A stretch of 64,000 bases of DNA from positions 3,121,942-3,185,941 of the forward strand of contig NZ_CP012371.1 in the NCBI RefSeq assembly GCF_000619905.2. The letters are read 5' to 3'. Under the pieces are notes generated by a model. The model ran no database searches, had not been told where the DNA came from, and saw nothing but the letters and a program-made list of their open reading frames with translations. The position numbers and the translations under genes were made by a program. Source of the DNA: Nitrosospira briensis C-128 (GTDB lineage Bacteria > Pseudomonadota > Gammaproteobacteria > Burkholderiales > Nitrosomonadaceae). Position 1 is the first letter of the stretch. The number at the start of each line of letters is the position of its first letter. Positions 1 through 8,789 of this stretch are shown piece by piece.

Positions 1-186
1 GGTCTTGTTGCGTACCAGGTACGTGTTGAGATCGAGAGCGGATTCCGCGTATTCGTCCGCCGGAGAAGGAAAGCTCGCCGGGATGCGCTGCAATAGCAAG
101 GGCAAACGATAGAGCGGAGCGGAGAGCGCAGCCTGCCGAAGATGGGGCAGGGGAGGCTCATTGCGAAGCGGGAGAATGTTTGCCAT
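1..186 (-). CDS. umuD: UmuD-like translesion SOS protein, N-terminal 62 residues, cut by window edge
   Basis: The minus-strand reading frame opens at the ATG at 184-186 and runs off the left edge of the window. The visible 62 residues end in a segment (FPSPADEYAESALDLN) that lines up with the FPSPAADYVEQRIDLN region of E. coli UmuD. In that alignment the self-cleavage site (Cys24-Gly25 in E. coli) would fall at Ala37-Ser38. The Ser/Lys catalytic dyad lies outside the window. UmuD family members are RecA-stimulated, self-cleaving subunits of error-prone polymerase V and are usually LexA-controlled, often followed by umuC. The gene is divergent from the SRAP gene that starts about 60 bases away. 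I could not find a clear LexA box in the gap. Confidence 0.8.
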   Translation of the reverse strand, partial: MANILPLRNEPPLPHLRQAALSAPLYRLPLLLQRIPASFPSPADEYAESALDLNTYLVRNKT

Positions 187-244
187 GAAATACGTCCTGG
201 TGCAATATGAAAAAATATGACTTTGTCTTGAAAGGATAGACGAT

Positions 245-922
245 ATATGCGGACGCTACGGACTGAATCATTCCCATCCAGTGTTGACGGACTGGTACCG
301 CGCCTCATACATTCCGGAATTGAAGCCCCGATACAATATCGCGCCGGCGATGGAAATACTTGCCATGCGCGAAACCGAGCCCGGCCGCATCGGTTCAACG
401 ATGCGCTGGGGCCTGATCCCGCATTGGGCGAAGGATACGAAAAAACTGCCGGTGATGAACAACGCCAGGGCGGAGACAATCGCTGAAAAGCCCATGTTCA
501 AGCAGTCTTTTCGCCAGCGGCGATGCCTGATCCCCGCTTCCGGATTTTTTGAGTGGAAAGCAGAGGGCACGAGCAAGCAGCCATATTTTATATCTAGCCG
601 GGACGGTGCGCCATTTTCCTTTGCTGGGATATGGGGCACCTGGACGGCAGATACGGGAGAGTCCATCGATAGCTGCACGATCATCACAATCGAATGCAAT
701 GCGCTGATGCAGCCGATACATGATCGTATGCCGGTCATTTTGTCGCCCGAGGACTGGGCGGCCTGGCTTGACCCGGAGTCCAAGCAGGATGAGATCCTGC
801 TATCCCTGCTTAAACCGTTTGATGCGGAGCGAATGCAGGCTTGGGCGGTATCCTCGGCAGTGGGGAGAGTGACGAATCAGGGAGAGGAATTGATTCGGCC
901 AAACACGAATAATCATCAATAA
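245..922 (+). CDS. SRAP-domain abasic-site DNA-protein crosslinker (YedK/HMCES family), AUA start
   Basis: The 225-residue frame carries every SRAP hallmark. It has a CGRYGLN N-terminus with the catalytic Cys2, an MRWGLIPHW segment, NARAET with Asn73, SGFFEW with Glu103 and an IHDRMPVIL segment with His159. Family members crosslink through Cys2 to abasic sites in single-stranded DNA. The Cys2 codon at 248-250 is preceded by ATA, not ATG. AAAGGA at 231-236 sits at normal spacing from that ATA. An in-frame stop at 218-220 and the absence of any ATG, GTG or TTG between it and 281 leave AUA as the only start that keeps Cys2. Starting at GTG 281 would delete the nucleophile. The gene may use AUA, be inactivated, or contain a sequencing error. 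Divergence from umuD suggests a DNA-damage context. Confidence 0.85.
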   Translation: MCGRYGLNHSHPVLTDWYRASYIPELKPRYNIAPAMEILAMRETEPGRIGSTMRWGLIPHWAKDTKKLPVMNNARAETIAEKPMFKQSFRQRRCLIPASGFFEWKAEGTSKQPYFISSRDGAPFSFAGIWGTWTADTGESIDSCTIITIECNALMQPIHDRMPVILSPEDWAAWLDPESKQDEILLSLLKPFDAERMQAWAVSSAVGRVTNQGEELIRPNTNNHQ

Positions 923-944
923 AAAATTCTAAAAAGAGGAAATC

Positions 945-1910
945 ATGTCAAAGCTGCTGTTGCTATTTTTGTTGGTTCTGTCCACTTCTAGTTTTGCTGG
1001 CCTACAGGAAGGTTTGAAAGCTTATCAAGCAGAAGATTATTCAACGGCCATAAAGCACCTGTTGCCATTTGCTAAAAAGGGCAATGCAGATGCGCAAAGA
1101 AAGGTGGGGTGGATGTATGACAATGGTAAAGGCGTCTCCCAAGACAGAACTCAAGCAATCCTGTGGTATCGCAAGGCTGCTGAGCAGGGTAATGCTAGAG
1201 CTCAATACAATTTAGGAGTGGCGTATCTCAACGGAGATGGTGTGTCACAAGACTATGATGAAGCGGCTGACTGGTTTCGCAAGGCAGCTGAGCAAGGGTT
1301 TATCGATGCTCAATTCAATTTAGCTAATATGTATCACCGAGGTCATGGTGTTCCCCAGGATTACGTTCGAGCAGAAGGATTGTTTCGTAAGGTGGCTGAC
1401 AAGGGGGATTTGGGGGCTCAAGTACAAATGGGAGTTCTATATGAAAACGGTCATGGTGTCACTCAGGACTATATTCAAGCTATGTACTGGTATCGCAAAG
1501 CGGCTGAGCAAGGTTTTGGTGAAGGGCAGGCCAGCTTGGGGGTTATGTATGATTGGGGAATGGGTGTTCGGCAAGACTATGCCAAAGCAGCAATCTGGTA
1601 TCGCAAGGCAGCTGAGCAAGGTGTGGTCAGGGCTCAAAACAATCTCGGTCGATTGTATCAAAACGGCTGGGGTGTTCCACAAGACTATGTTCAAGCAATC
1701 CGGTGGTATCGCAAGGCAGCTGACCAGGGTTTTGCTATCGCAAAACAAAATTTGGCATCGTTATATCTGAGTGGATTTTTCGGTGGTGGCTCCACTGGGG
1801 GCGACGACGAAACGCCGGCCTACTCCGAAACATGGGTGCCTGCGCAAGATTCAGCCGGACAACTGATACCTGGAGAATCCACTCTGATACAGGTACCCAT
1901 CGTGCGTTGA
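945..1910 (+). CDS. Secreted Sel1-repeat (TPR-like) protein
   Basis: The 321-residue product starts with a signal peptide (hydrophobic residues 4-14, cleavage near SSFA-G). Six consecutive 36-residue Sel1 repeats follow, with a partial seventh; each carries a G-V-x-Q-D-Y turn and a WYRKAAEQG-type end. Sel1 arrays are alpha-solenoids that bind partner proteins, often in the periplasm; no partner is evident here. The C-terminal 45 residues are Gly/Thr/Pro-rich and non-repetitive. AAAGAGGA at 933-940 supports the ATG at 945. Base composition is visibly more AT-rich than the surrounding genes and the repeats are similar at DNA level, which fits recent expansion or transfer. Fold is certain, role unknown. 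Confidence 0.85.
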   Translation: MSKLLLLFLLVLSTSSFAGLQEGLKAYQAEDYSTAIKHLLPFAKKGNADAQRKVGWMYDNGKGVSQDRTQAILWYRKAAEQGNARAQYNLGVAYLNGDGVSQDYDEAADWFRKAAEQGFIDAQFNLANMYHRGHGVPQDYVRAEGLFRKVADKGDLGAQVQMGVLYENGHGVTQDYIQAMYWYRKAAEQGFGEGQASLGVMYDWGMGVRQDYAKAAIWYRKAAEQGVVRAQNNLGRLYQNGWGVPQDYVQAIRWYRKAADQGFAIAKQNLASLYLSGFFGGGSTGGDDETPAYSETWVPAQDSAGQLIPGESTLIQVPIVR

Positions 1911-2092
1911 TTACCTGTTCTAGACGCACTCAGTTTGGAGCAAATGTAGGCTTGGGCTGATCCCCGGAGTAGGGGACATAGAGAATCAAGAGGAGGAGTT
2001 AATCAATCTATTTCTTAAAGAAGATCATTACGCTAAGGTCACCATCAGGCAATAAGGACAAAAAAACTTAATTATTAATAGGAGAAACGATA

Positions 2093-2764
2093 ATGTTGCA
2101 TACGAAAACTCTTGCTGCGGTAGTGTCAGGAATTATTGCGGCATCAATCATGCCAGCGCATGCAGACTACGCAGTAAGTTTCAGTCTTCCACAATCTTCT
2201 TGTTGTTCAAACCTTGTTAATGGCTTGGATGGTTTCGATTTCACCCCTACAAAAGATCTAACCGTAAGCGCTCTCGGTTGGTACGATAACGGCGCAGATG
2301 GCCTGAATAATCCCCACCCTGTTGCGATATACGTTACATCGACGAAAGAGCTGGCAGCTCCTTCCGCAATCGTCGACTCTGCTAGTATGCTTGACACTAC
2401 TATAGACTTCCGATTCACGCCCATTACGCCCTTTGTTCTAAACTCCGGAACAGAATATACGCTTGTAGGGTATGGCTCCGGTCCAACATGGGATCGATAC
2501 GTAGGTAACCCAACAGGAGGATTCGCGTTTGGCGAGGATATCACCTATGAAAGGTGGCGCACATCACGCTCAACAGGGTTAGAGTTTCCGACTACTGCGG
2601 GCGAAGTAGGGGTAGTTCACGGTGTTTTCCTTGGCCCCAACTTCCAATACTCTGTATCTTCAGTTCCTGAATTGCCAACGTATGCACTGATGCTTGCAGG
2701 CCTTACGCTGCTTATCGCAACAAAACGAAAAATAGACAAACTACCACTGTACACCCGTCTCTGA
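2093..2764 (+). CDS. PEP-CTERM sorted extracellular protein
   Basis: This 223-residue protein has a Sec signal peptide (residues 1-24, ending MPAHA). Its body is about 165 residues and beta-rich, and includes the phrase FDFTPTKDLTVSALGWYD, which resembles DUF4082-type or lectin-like sheets. The C-terminus is a PEP-CTERM tripartite signal: VPELPTYALMLAGL, a hydrophobic helix, then basic ATKRK. Such proteins are processed by an exosortase, which is not in this window, and typically end up in the exopolysaccharide matrix. The C-terminal tail is longer than usual, with about ten residues after the basic cluster. TAGGAGA at 2080-2086 precedes the ATG. Ligand and role are unknown. Confidence 0.8.
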   Translation: MLHTKTLAAVVSGIIAASIMPAHADYAVSFSLPQSSCCSNLVNGLDGFDFTPTKDLTVSALGWYDNGADGLNNPHPVAIYVTSTKELAAPSAIVDSASMLDTTIDFRFTPITPFVLNSGTEYTLVGYGSGPTWDRYVGNPTGGFAFGEDITYERWRTSRSTGLEFPTTAGEVGVVHGVFLGPNFQYSVSSVPELPTYALMLAGLTLLIATKRKIDKLPLYTRL

Positions 2765-2975
2765 GTATGGGTATTAGGGAGTGTCGAAATACTATTCGTT
2801 TGTCTTACAACTCAAGGACAGCATGAGTTCGTATACACTCCCTGTTATTATTGGACCCCATTTAGAAAGCCTTTCCGTTCACGAAATTTTGTACTAATTC
2901 CCATATTTCCAGAGGCAAACACGAATTCCAGGGATCTGGCCTAACGGTTTTTGCAGTTAAATTCTTGAAGGGCTT

Positions 2976-3185
2976 TTATAGAGAAATTCTTGAATTGCCT
3001 GTATTCAGAGGAAGGCGGTCCCGGCATCCCTCTGAATACAGGGCACCAAAGTGCTCTTCCACCACCGTCCAGTCAATCTTCCCACCCAGCCGGTACAGCG
3101 CATGGCGCTGGTCCAGTATCTGCTCCAGCCGCATCCGGAAAAGATCATCACAACCACTGCGTTCTTGCTTCTTTGGTTTCATCAC
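2976..3185 (-). pseudogene. IS5-family transposase, N-terminal relic
   Basis: The minus-strand frame encodes MKPKKQERSGCDDLFRMRLE and then an IDWTVVEEHFGALYSEG segment, the typical first 55 residues of IS5/IS1182-type transposases. The frame then ends in unrelated residues, so the catalytic DDE region is absent. The nearby sequence 3000-3050 contains inverted copies of CCTCTGAATACAGG, probably what remains of an element end. This is a fragment and cannot transpose. Confidence 0.65.
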
Positions 3186-3191
3186 AATTCA

Positions 3192-3439
3192 CCAGAAATC
3201 AGGGGGTAACAACCCTGATTCTGGCAAATTCCACACCTTTTAATACCCCAAACGTCAATATTTATAAGGGTCTGGAAGGTATTTCAGGGGCGACTAACAT
3301 ATTTTATGATGTGTTGAATTAGGACAATCTAATAGAAGTAGAAGGTTTCGAATTTGTTGCCGTCAACTATATTGGGGATCACTATGCTCGCTTTGTAGGC
3401 ACCGGCTTTCCATTCGGAAGCTGGAAATGGCAGGTCTGA
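3192..3439 (+). pseudogene. Possible 3' end of a decayed gene with an internal TAG
   Basis: Past the IS5 relic, the plus frame reads a protein-like stretch from about 3192 to a TAG at 3320-3322. It continues in the same frame after the stop with DNLIEVEGFEFVAVNYIGDH, finishing at TGA 3437-3439. The composition (Asn, Gly, Phe, Val-rich beta-like) resembles secreted proteins more than random translation. No homologue is recognised, so this is a tentative pseudogene tail. Confidence 0.25.
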
Positions 3440-3451
3440 TCAATATTTGGA

Positions 3452-4642
3452 CTACCCCTCTCCAGCGGCTTTTTTGCCGAGATAGGCAGCCTGACCCAAG
3501 CCGAATATGGAAAGCATGGTTGCGTCGACATCAGGCATCGTAACGACACGGCGGAACTCGATGTGCTCCATGAATTCGACTGCGGATATGGCATAGATAA
3601 TGACTGCCAGGATTGTGATTGCCACCATCTGGAAATCGCCCAGATCGGTTTTATTGTTGTCATCGGTAATGAGATCGGTTGCCCTCGGCGCACTGGCGCT
3701 GGTTTTCATGTCGGGCTTGCCTTCGACCTTTCCTGTCGTAATCGCCTTGGCAGCGGCAAAGGTGAGTACGCTGATGCCGGAAAGGATGAGCAGGTTGGGC
3801 GGGATATCTACCCCGCCCACATAAGTCCAGCCGGCTGCCGCGATGCGGTGCGACACGATGGCGATATAAGCGCTGATTACCAGCGTAAACCAGAGAACGG
3901 TCTGGAATTTCGAACTGCTGTAGCGATTGTCCGTGCCGAGAAACAATGCTGCCGGATGGCCCTTCGTAAAAATGAAAGCGATAACCCAAAGCGATACCAG
4001 CGCACCGATGAGCGAGAACCATCGCGCGCTACGGCCGACCGGTTTGCTCTGCCATTCAAGGGATTTCACGTGATTGATTCCATCCATGGCGTCGACGCCT
4101 CCATCGCGCACGAATGTTGCATTGATCCCATCTCCGGGGCGCATCGCCGAAACAAGGGGTTGGAATTGCTTATCTGCCTGGAGCGGTATATTGATCTCGT
4201 TCTCCGGCTTATCCAGCTGCCGAGTCCGCACGACGAGCCACGACATATCGATGGCGATTTCCTTTATTGTGCCAACTATGGTTCTACCGACTACTTTGAC
4301 TTCACCCTTGAGGATGTTGCCCTTGGAAGTGTGCTCATAGGTCAGCTTGACCAGATCGCCGGTTTTGAGCTCAGCAATTGAAGCCTCCTTTTCCTCGGTA
4401 AAAAACTGACGTATCTCGCCGCTCATCGATTTTACCTCCAGCGGCATTGCCTGAATAACAATGCCTTCGAAATTCAGAGGATTGGCACCAGGCGGGGAGG
4501 GTGTTTTGTCATCCTGTGGCTGTTCCTTGGCATTCTCGCTGGCAACGGCCGGTTGGGGCGGGGTCTGAGGTGGTTCCTGCGCGAAAGCCCGGGGCACAAG
4601 TAGCAGAAACGCAAGGGTATAGGAAAGTTTTTTGCCAGGCAT
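3452..4642 (-). CDS. Unknown exported protein with four C-terminal membrane helices
   Basis: The 396-residue protein has a signal peptide (about residues 1-21, ending AFA-QE) and a Pro/Gln-rich linker to about residue 50. A beta-rich domain of about 150 residues follows (segments such as LKTGDLVKLTYEH and GTIKEIAIDMSWLVV), possibly OB-like. Four hydrophobic helices lie at about 210-228, 248-267, 285-305 and 342-362. I recognise no enzymatic motif. It lies 71 bases downstream of the 1073-residue membrane protein on the same strand, so the two are probably co-transcribed and may form one envelope complex. The long frame on the opposite strand (3563-4381) is a shadow of this gene. Confidence 0.75.
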   Translation of the reverse strand: MPGKKLSYTLAFLLLVPRAFAQEPPQTPPQPAVASENAKEQPQDDKTPSPPGANPLNFEGIVIQAMPLEVKSMSGEIRQFFTEEKEASIAELKTGDLVKLTYEHTSKGNILKGEVKVVGRTIVGTIKEIAIDMSWLVVRTRQLDKPENEINIPLQADKQFQPLVSAMRPGDGINATFVRDGGVDAMDGINHVKSLEWQSKPVGRSARWFSLIGALVSLWVIAFIFTKGHPAALFLGTDNRYSSSKFQTVLWFTLVISAYIAIVSHRIAAAGWTYVGGVDIPPNLLILSGISVLTFAAAKAITTGKVEGKPDMKTSASAPRATDLITDDNNKTDLGDFQMVAITILAVIIYAISAVEFMEHIEFRRVVTMPDVDATMLSIFGLGQAAYLGKKAAGEG

Positions 4643-4713
4643 ATCAATAAAGTCCTGTATTGGATTACAGTTATTTATGCGAACTGCAACTGTAAATCAT
4701 TACTTCATTCGCT

Positions 4714-7700
4714 TCAGAAACCGGTTGCAAGATACTCCAGCAAGAGCGCGAGCCCAAAACCACCCGAAGGCAATGCAATTGCCGCCCCGAAGAACGGATG
4801 CTGCGTGAAGGGGAGGAAGGCTCCCCTCCGGTTATTTTTGATTGTGCGGATCGCCCATTCGATCTGTTGCCTCTGCTTTATTTCATCCGGTGTTTGACCG
4901 GATAGCTGGATGAGTTTGCTTTCAAGTCGCTTGATGGCCTCTCGTTTGGCTTTCTCGGCGGATCTTCGCAATGCCATGCTGTTGACAAAAATAAGTGTCG
5001 CGTTGAGCATGAAAATAATGGCGAGCGCAAGGGGAAAATCCCAATTGTCAAGGTAGTTGTAGCGTGCGATACCTAATAGAAACATGACGATGAAAGGGAA
5101 ATAGATGAAGTTGCCGATGACGGTCGTGCGCTCCGCGATCAGTTCAATGCCCAGCCATTCGTCCAGATTCTCCTTGCCGATGCCTCGCTTGCCGGCTATT
5201 TTTGCCAGTGTGTCATCAGGCCATCGTACTTTATTCATGGCAATGCAGTTGACCCATCTACGGCAGAGCCGCGTGGCATCTATTACATAGAATATCAGGA
5301 ACATTATCGCTATCAAGTTCATAACGATGAGCGCGTCATTTATCGCGAAACAGCTCGAACCCCGGCATGGCGTGTTGGGAAAACCGAATTGCACCATCAT
5401 CAGCCAGGCAACGCACAAAGCGACAGCTACCTGCGGTAAGCCCCTCATGCTGAAATTTTTCAATTCACCCAGTGTTGTGTATTCTCGCCAGAGACAAATG
5501 GCATCAATCTGGCCAACGGCATGCGGCCGCCACATATATAACCCTAAAGAGCGGCGAATAGCTTGGGTGAGCATTCTTGGCGAAAAACGGGTGCGACGAT
5601 GCTCGTCCCCGGGCGTATCGGTGACTTTAATGTTTTTTTCTTCAAAGGCGAATTCGCGTGTCAGAATGTTTTCGTTGCCTTTCATCTTTTGCCGCGAATA
5701 CCAGAGAAAGAGCAAGCTCGTAACCAATGCGAGCAGGCGAATGGCCGCCGTTGGCCATGCGCTGATTCCCTCGGTCAATGCAAGCGGCTCGTTTTCCGCA
5801 GCAGGCGGCATCCCTTCCACCAGGTCGAAAAACACCACGGCCACGACGGCAAGGCCCAGCCAGAACAATATGTTGGAGCCGAGTTTGAGAAAGATATCTG
5901 CCGCCGCACTGCTGATCAGCATGGTGCCGATAATAAATATGACAGCCGTGGCAACTGCTCCCGCGATCCACTTCAGATTCTGCCGTGTATTGAAATAGGT
6001 ATCCATATCTGGCCGCACCGGATGGATGCTTGCGTAATTCGGCATGTGTGCGCTGGTGGTACTGATGTCAAAAGCGCCGTGCCGCCCGATTTCATACAAT
6101 CTCGGCCCCGTGTTCCTCAGAGAGTCCCTTGACTCCGGTTTTTTATTCATATCCGTGCTCAGTTGGACGCAATCCGGGCAGTTCGCCTTATCGGGAACAG
6201 GAACGATATACTCTAACGCCATCAGAGCGGAATAAAACAACGATGTCTGGTAACTATCGCGAAAAGGCGGAATGGGTGTTTGCAGCTCAGGTTGAAGTTC
6301 CAGCCCGAAGTGAGAAGCGATGATGAGATTGCGGGTTGATTTCCACTGGGCAGGAAAGGCCAGCCTGGCGTTAAGATCGGTCGTAAAAAAAATAGCGGTT
6401 GGAAACCTGTCGCGCAATGCCTGCAGAATCAGTAGCTTATCATACACGTCACTGCCCAGCACGCCGATTGCGCCGAATTTCCCATTCTTCGCTTCCTCTT
6501 GCTTCAAGGCCGTTGCCAGCCTGACGACATAATCCAGTTGGCTGCGGCCTTCAGGCCTTTGGCCGACATTTTTCTCGACACCCTGAGGTTGGCTTCCGAA
6601 CCACGCCTGACCTTTGGCCTGAGCCTGTGCCTGATCTTGTGCATTGGCTTTATCGTCCCCCTTATCGTATCCCTTCGCCGGCAGTTCACCGTCAAGTCCT
6701 GCCAGGTATGAGTGTCGTGAGATCCACTCGGGCCAATCATCACTGAGCAGCTTGTCAATTTCAGCTTCCAATCCCGGGTCGGCGTCGCCAGAACCGTTGT
6801 TCATCGCAACCGCGGCAAATGTGCGCGGCAATGCGCGTCCGTAAAGAGTATCCCATTCGGAAATCAGCGCGACTTTGGGATTGCAATCTTTAGCTGGACA
6901 AGGTCGCAAGTCCACGCGTCGTCGCTTTAGTTCTTGCAGAAGCTGCTCTGCCAGCACGGCATCCGTGTCGATGGTCCTGGTAAAGTTTTTGATTCCTGCA
7001 CAATCGAATATTTCCTCGGCGGTTCTTCGCGACACTTCTTTATTCTCAGGATCAGCGGAATAGTCCAACAAGAAAATATCCTTCGCCGTTGCCCAGGGAG
7101 AATAGAAACGCGTGTCTTTCAATTCGCTGAAGTGTGGGTTCAAGGCTGAACACCGATGGCTGGACGGTGACGACCCGTCTCTAAACTCCCTCTCCATTTC
7201 CTTCAGCATGGCGCTCAGGCTAGTGGAAAACCGGGGCCCCAACACACTATAGGCCGGCCTGACATGAGGTGCGCCGGTATTAAGCACTCTACTGAATTCG
7301 ATCAGTAGCTCATTCAGAGACTGGAGCGGTTTCTGGCTGAAATCCTGATCTTTTAACCATAAAACCAGAACATGAGGCCGATTTTGCTCATTCTGCATTT
7401 TTGACTTCGGAATGAATAATTCGGCCGGAATAGCCAAGCCAGTTGTGTCCGCCATCATGTTCTGGCGGGTCCATTCGAAAAACCGGATATATTCACCCGA
7501 TTCAGGTACGTATCCTGCGGCTCCCAAAGCCGATACGACAGCATAGCGATCGTTCAGCCGCGACTCGGCGCCGCTGGAATAGGGGCTCCCGTCGACAAAT
7601 ACCGGCACGACATGAAGCCCGGATAAAATTCCCGATTCTGCAATGACCTTGATAAGACCGGAAAGCGGGTAGGGAACGCCTGCTTTGCGGCTCGACATTT

Positions 7701-7935
7701 CCGGATTTTGTTTCTCGCTAAGCCGATGCGCTTCGACTGCTTCGAATGGATCCTGCCAAAGGCGCGACTGTACAGTTCCTTTTTCCGCGAATATATGACT
7801 TGCGATGTCCTTGTGAATTGGCCGGGAAGTCTGGAGTGACATTTGCTGGTAGATGAAGAAGCTGCTTATCATCGAGATCAACGCAAATATTCCGGCTAGC
7901 GGCAGCTTGGCTTTTTCGTCTTGTTGTTCCGCCAT
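4714..7935 (-). CDS. Large multi-spanning membrane protein with a periplasmic-binding-like region
   Basis: The 1073-residue product has an N-terminal helix (about 13-31), a soluble region of about 620 residues, and then roughly seven or eight hydrophobic helices from about 660 to the C-terminus. In the soluble part, GVLGSDVYDKLLILQALRDR followed by TAIFFTTDLNARL reads like the second lobe of a type I periplasmic-binding fold, as in ABC receptor or ligand-binding domains. This fold call is an inference. A Gln/Ala/Lys-rich low-complexity loop lies near residue 430 (QAQAQAKGQA). The first helix and the segment QSRLWQDPFEAVEAH recur in uncharacterised proteins of this type. It precedes the four-helix protein at 3452-4642. 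No transport or enzyme motif is seen. Confidence 0.75.
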   Translation of the reverse strand: MAEQQDEKAKLPLAGIFALISMISSFFIYQQMSLQTSRPIHKDIASHIFAEKGTVQSRLWQDPFEAVEAHRLSEKQNPEMSSRKAGVPYPLSGLIKVIAESGILSGLHVVPVFVDGSPYSSGAESRLNDRYAVVSALGAAGYVPESGEYIRFFEWTRQNMMADTTGLAIPAELFIPKSKMQNEQNRPHVLVLWLKDQDFSQKPLQSLNELLIEFSRVLNTGAPHVRPAYSVLGPRFSTSLSAMLKEMEREFRDGSSPSSHRCSALNPHFSELKDTRFYSPWATAKDIFLLDYSADPENKEVSRRTAEEIFDCAGIKNFTRTIDTDAVLAEQLLQELKRRRVDLRPCPAKDCNPKVALISEWDTLYGRALPRTFAAVAMNNGSGDADPGLEAEIDKLLSDDWPEWISRHSYLAGLDGELPAKGYDKGDDKANAQDQAQAQAKGQAWFGSQPQGVEKNVGQRPEGRSQLDYVVRLATALKQEEAKNGKFGAIGVLGSDVYDKLLILQALRDRFPTAIFFTTDLNARLAFPAQWKSTRNLIIASHFGLELQPELQTPIPPFRDSYQTSLFYSALMALEYIVPVPDKANCPDCVQLSTDMNKKPESRDSLRNTGPRLYEIGRHGAFDISTTSAHMPNYASIHPVRPDMDTYFNTRQNLKWIAGAVATAVIFIIGTMLISSAAADIFLKLGSNILFWLGLAVVAVVFFDLVEGMPPAAENEPLALTEGISAWPTAAIRLLALVTSLLFLWYSRQKMKGNENILTREFAFEEKNIKVTDTPGDEHRRTRFSPRMLTQAIRRSLGLYMWRPHAVGQIDAICLWREYTTLGELKNFSMRGLPQVAVALCVAWLMMVQFGFPNTPCRGSSCFAINDALIVMNLIAIMFLIFYVIDATRLCRRWVNCIAMNKVRWPDDTLAKIAGKRGIGKENLDEWLGIELIAERTTVIGNFIYFPFIVMFLLGIARYNYLDNWDFPLALAIIFMLNATLIFVNSMALRRSAEKAKREAIKRLESKLIQLSGQTPDEIKQRQQIEWAIRTIKNNRRGAFLPFTQHPFFGAAIALPSGGFGLALLLEYLATGF

Positions 7936-8339
7936 ATCGTAAGCCTTTTGTTGGTGCCGCCCAGTTGGGCTCGGGCAACCGAGGCGGTAAACGGAATGGT
8001 AGAGTTACACTTATTTATAGCATAAACGCCTATAAAAACCGGAAAACCCACGAAGCGAAAAGCTCATCCTCATTCAACCCAAAAATTGGTATGGGATCTA
8101 CAGCAAAGCGATGTTTTAAATGGATCAGGCTGCTCGATTTGCGGACGCCCTGATCTTTTCGATCATGACTACCGCAAACTTTGCAGCCTTCTCCAATCCG
8201 TCAGACCTTCCTGTTAGATCTTTTAACACCCCGGGTTGTACTTCAGTCCAATAGGCGGCGCGTCCAAAACGAGTAAGATTCAGCTGGGGAACAGCTAGTG
8301 GAATTTAATGCCGGTTTTTCCCTTGCAGCAAACGCCACG
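7936..8339. other. Intergenic stretch with no supported gene
   Basis: About 400 bases separate the start of the large membrane protein from an orphan terminator. Frames here are short, lack ribosome-binding sites and do not resemble proteins. The stretch could hold the promoter for the minus-strand operon and, on the plus strand, an untranslated RNA ending at the terminator at 8340-8376. Confidence 0.4.
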
Positions 8340-8376
8340 GGCCCGGCAGCAGTGATCCTGCTGTCGGGCCTTTTTT
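8340..8376 (+). terminator. Strong Rho-independent terminator with no upstream gene on its strand
   Basis: A 13-base arm (GGCCCGGCAGCAG, 8340-8352) pairs with CTGCTGTCGGGCC (8358-8370) across a five-base loop, with one G-T pairing, and six T residues follow at 8371-8376. The nearest upstream gene on the plus strand ends more than 5 kb away, so it would terminate an unannotated RNA. Confidence 0.7.
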
Positions 8377-8424
8377 CTCGGTTCATCAATGCAATGTCCT
8401 AATGTATGCGGGGAAAAGGCAACT

Positions 8425-8550
8425 GTGCGCGTAAAAATCGTCATCATGGCGCTCATCATCGGCATGGTATGGAGAGCAGAGCGTATCGCAAGCGAAGAGG
8501 GCAGCGTGATTACGTTGCCTGTGGCTTTATCCTTGCAAGAGGGGAGGTAA
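8425..8550 (+). CDS. Candidate 41-residue small membrane protein
   Basis: GTG at 8425 opens a 41-codon frame starting MRVKIVIMALIIGMVW, a short basic stretch followed by one hydrophobic segment. A charged centre and a short hydrophobic tail follow. AAAGG at 8415-8419 gives a five-base spacer. It begins about 50 bases after the terminator at 8340-8376. No homologue is recognised, so it may be chance. Confidence 0.25.
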   Translation: MRVKIVIMALIIGMVWRAERIASEEGSVITLPVALSLQEGR

Positions 8551-8695
8551 TTCAGGAATATATTTCCGCACGGGCAAAGATGGGCTGGGGGGGTTGGGTA
8601 ATCTCGTTGCAACCCTTTTGCAGCTATACATGATGTATAACGAAAAACGATGGGTAACGGGTCGCGTAGTTACACGTCGCACTGGCACCCCAACA

Positions 8696-8754
8696 GGTAG
8701 GTCGGGCTCTGCCCGACATTGTTTTTTCGATTGTCGGGCGGAGCCCGATCTACC
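8696..8754. repeat. REP-like palindrome, copy 1
   Basis: The unit reads GGTAGGTCGGGCTCTGCCCGACA, a T-rich loop, and then the inverted arm TGTCGGGCGGAGCCCGATCTACC. Each arm is itself a small hairpin (GTCGGGC/GCCCGAC). The same sequence recurs at 31840-31943 and 61579-61635 in intergenic DNA, so this is an interspersed repeat family and not a gene-specific terminator. Confidence 0.85.
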
Positions 8755-8789
8755 TGGGGGTGTTCAATCGCCATGGAAAACCAGTATTT

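Noticed and set aside
268-783. 171-residue minus frame opposite the SRAP gene
   Set aside because: The opposite strand encodes a complete SRAP protein with all catalytic residues; this frame is its shadow.
3563-4381. 272-residue plus frame
   Set aside because: Lies wholly opposite the membrane protein at 3452-4642, whose signal peptide and helices are coherent; no ribosome-binding site.
8295-8612. 105-residue minus frame
   Set aside because: Overlaps the terminator and has no recognisable protein character.
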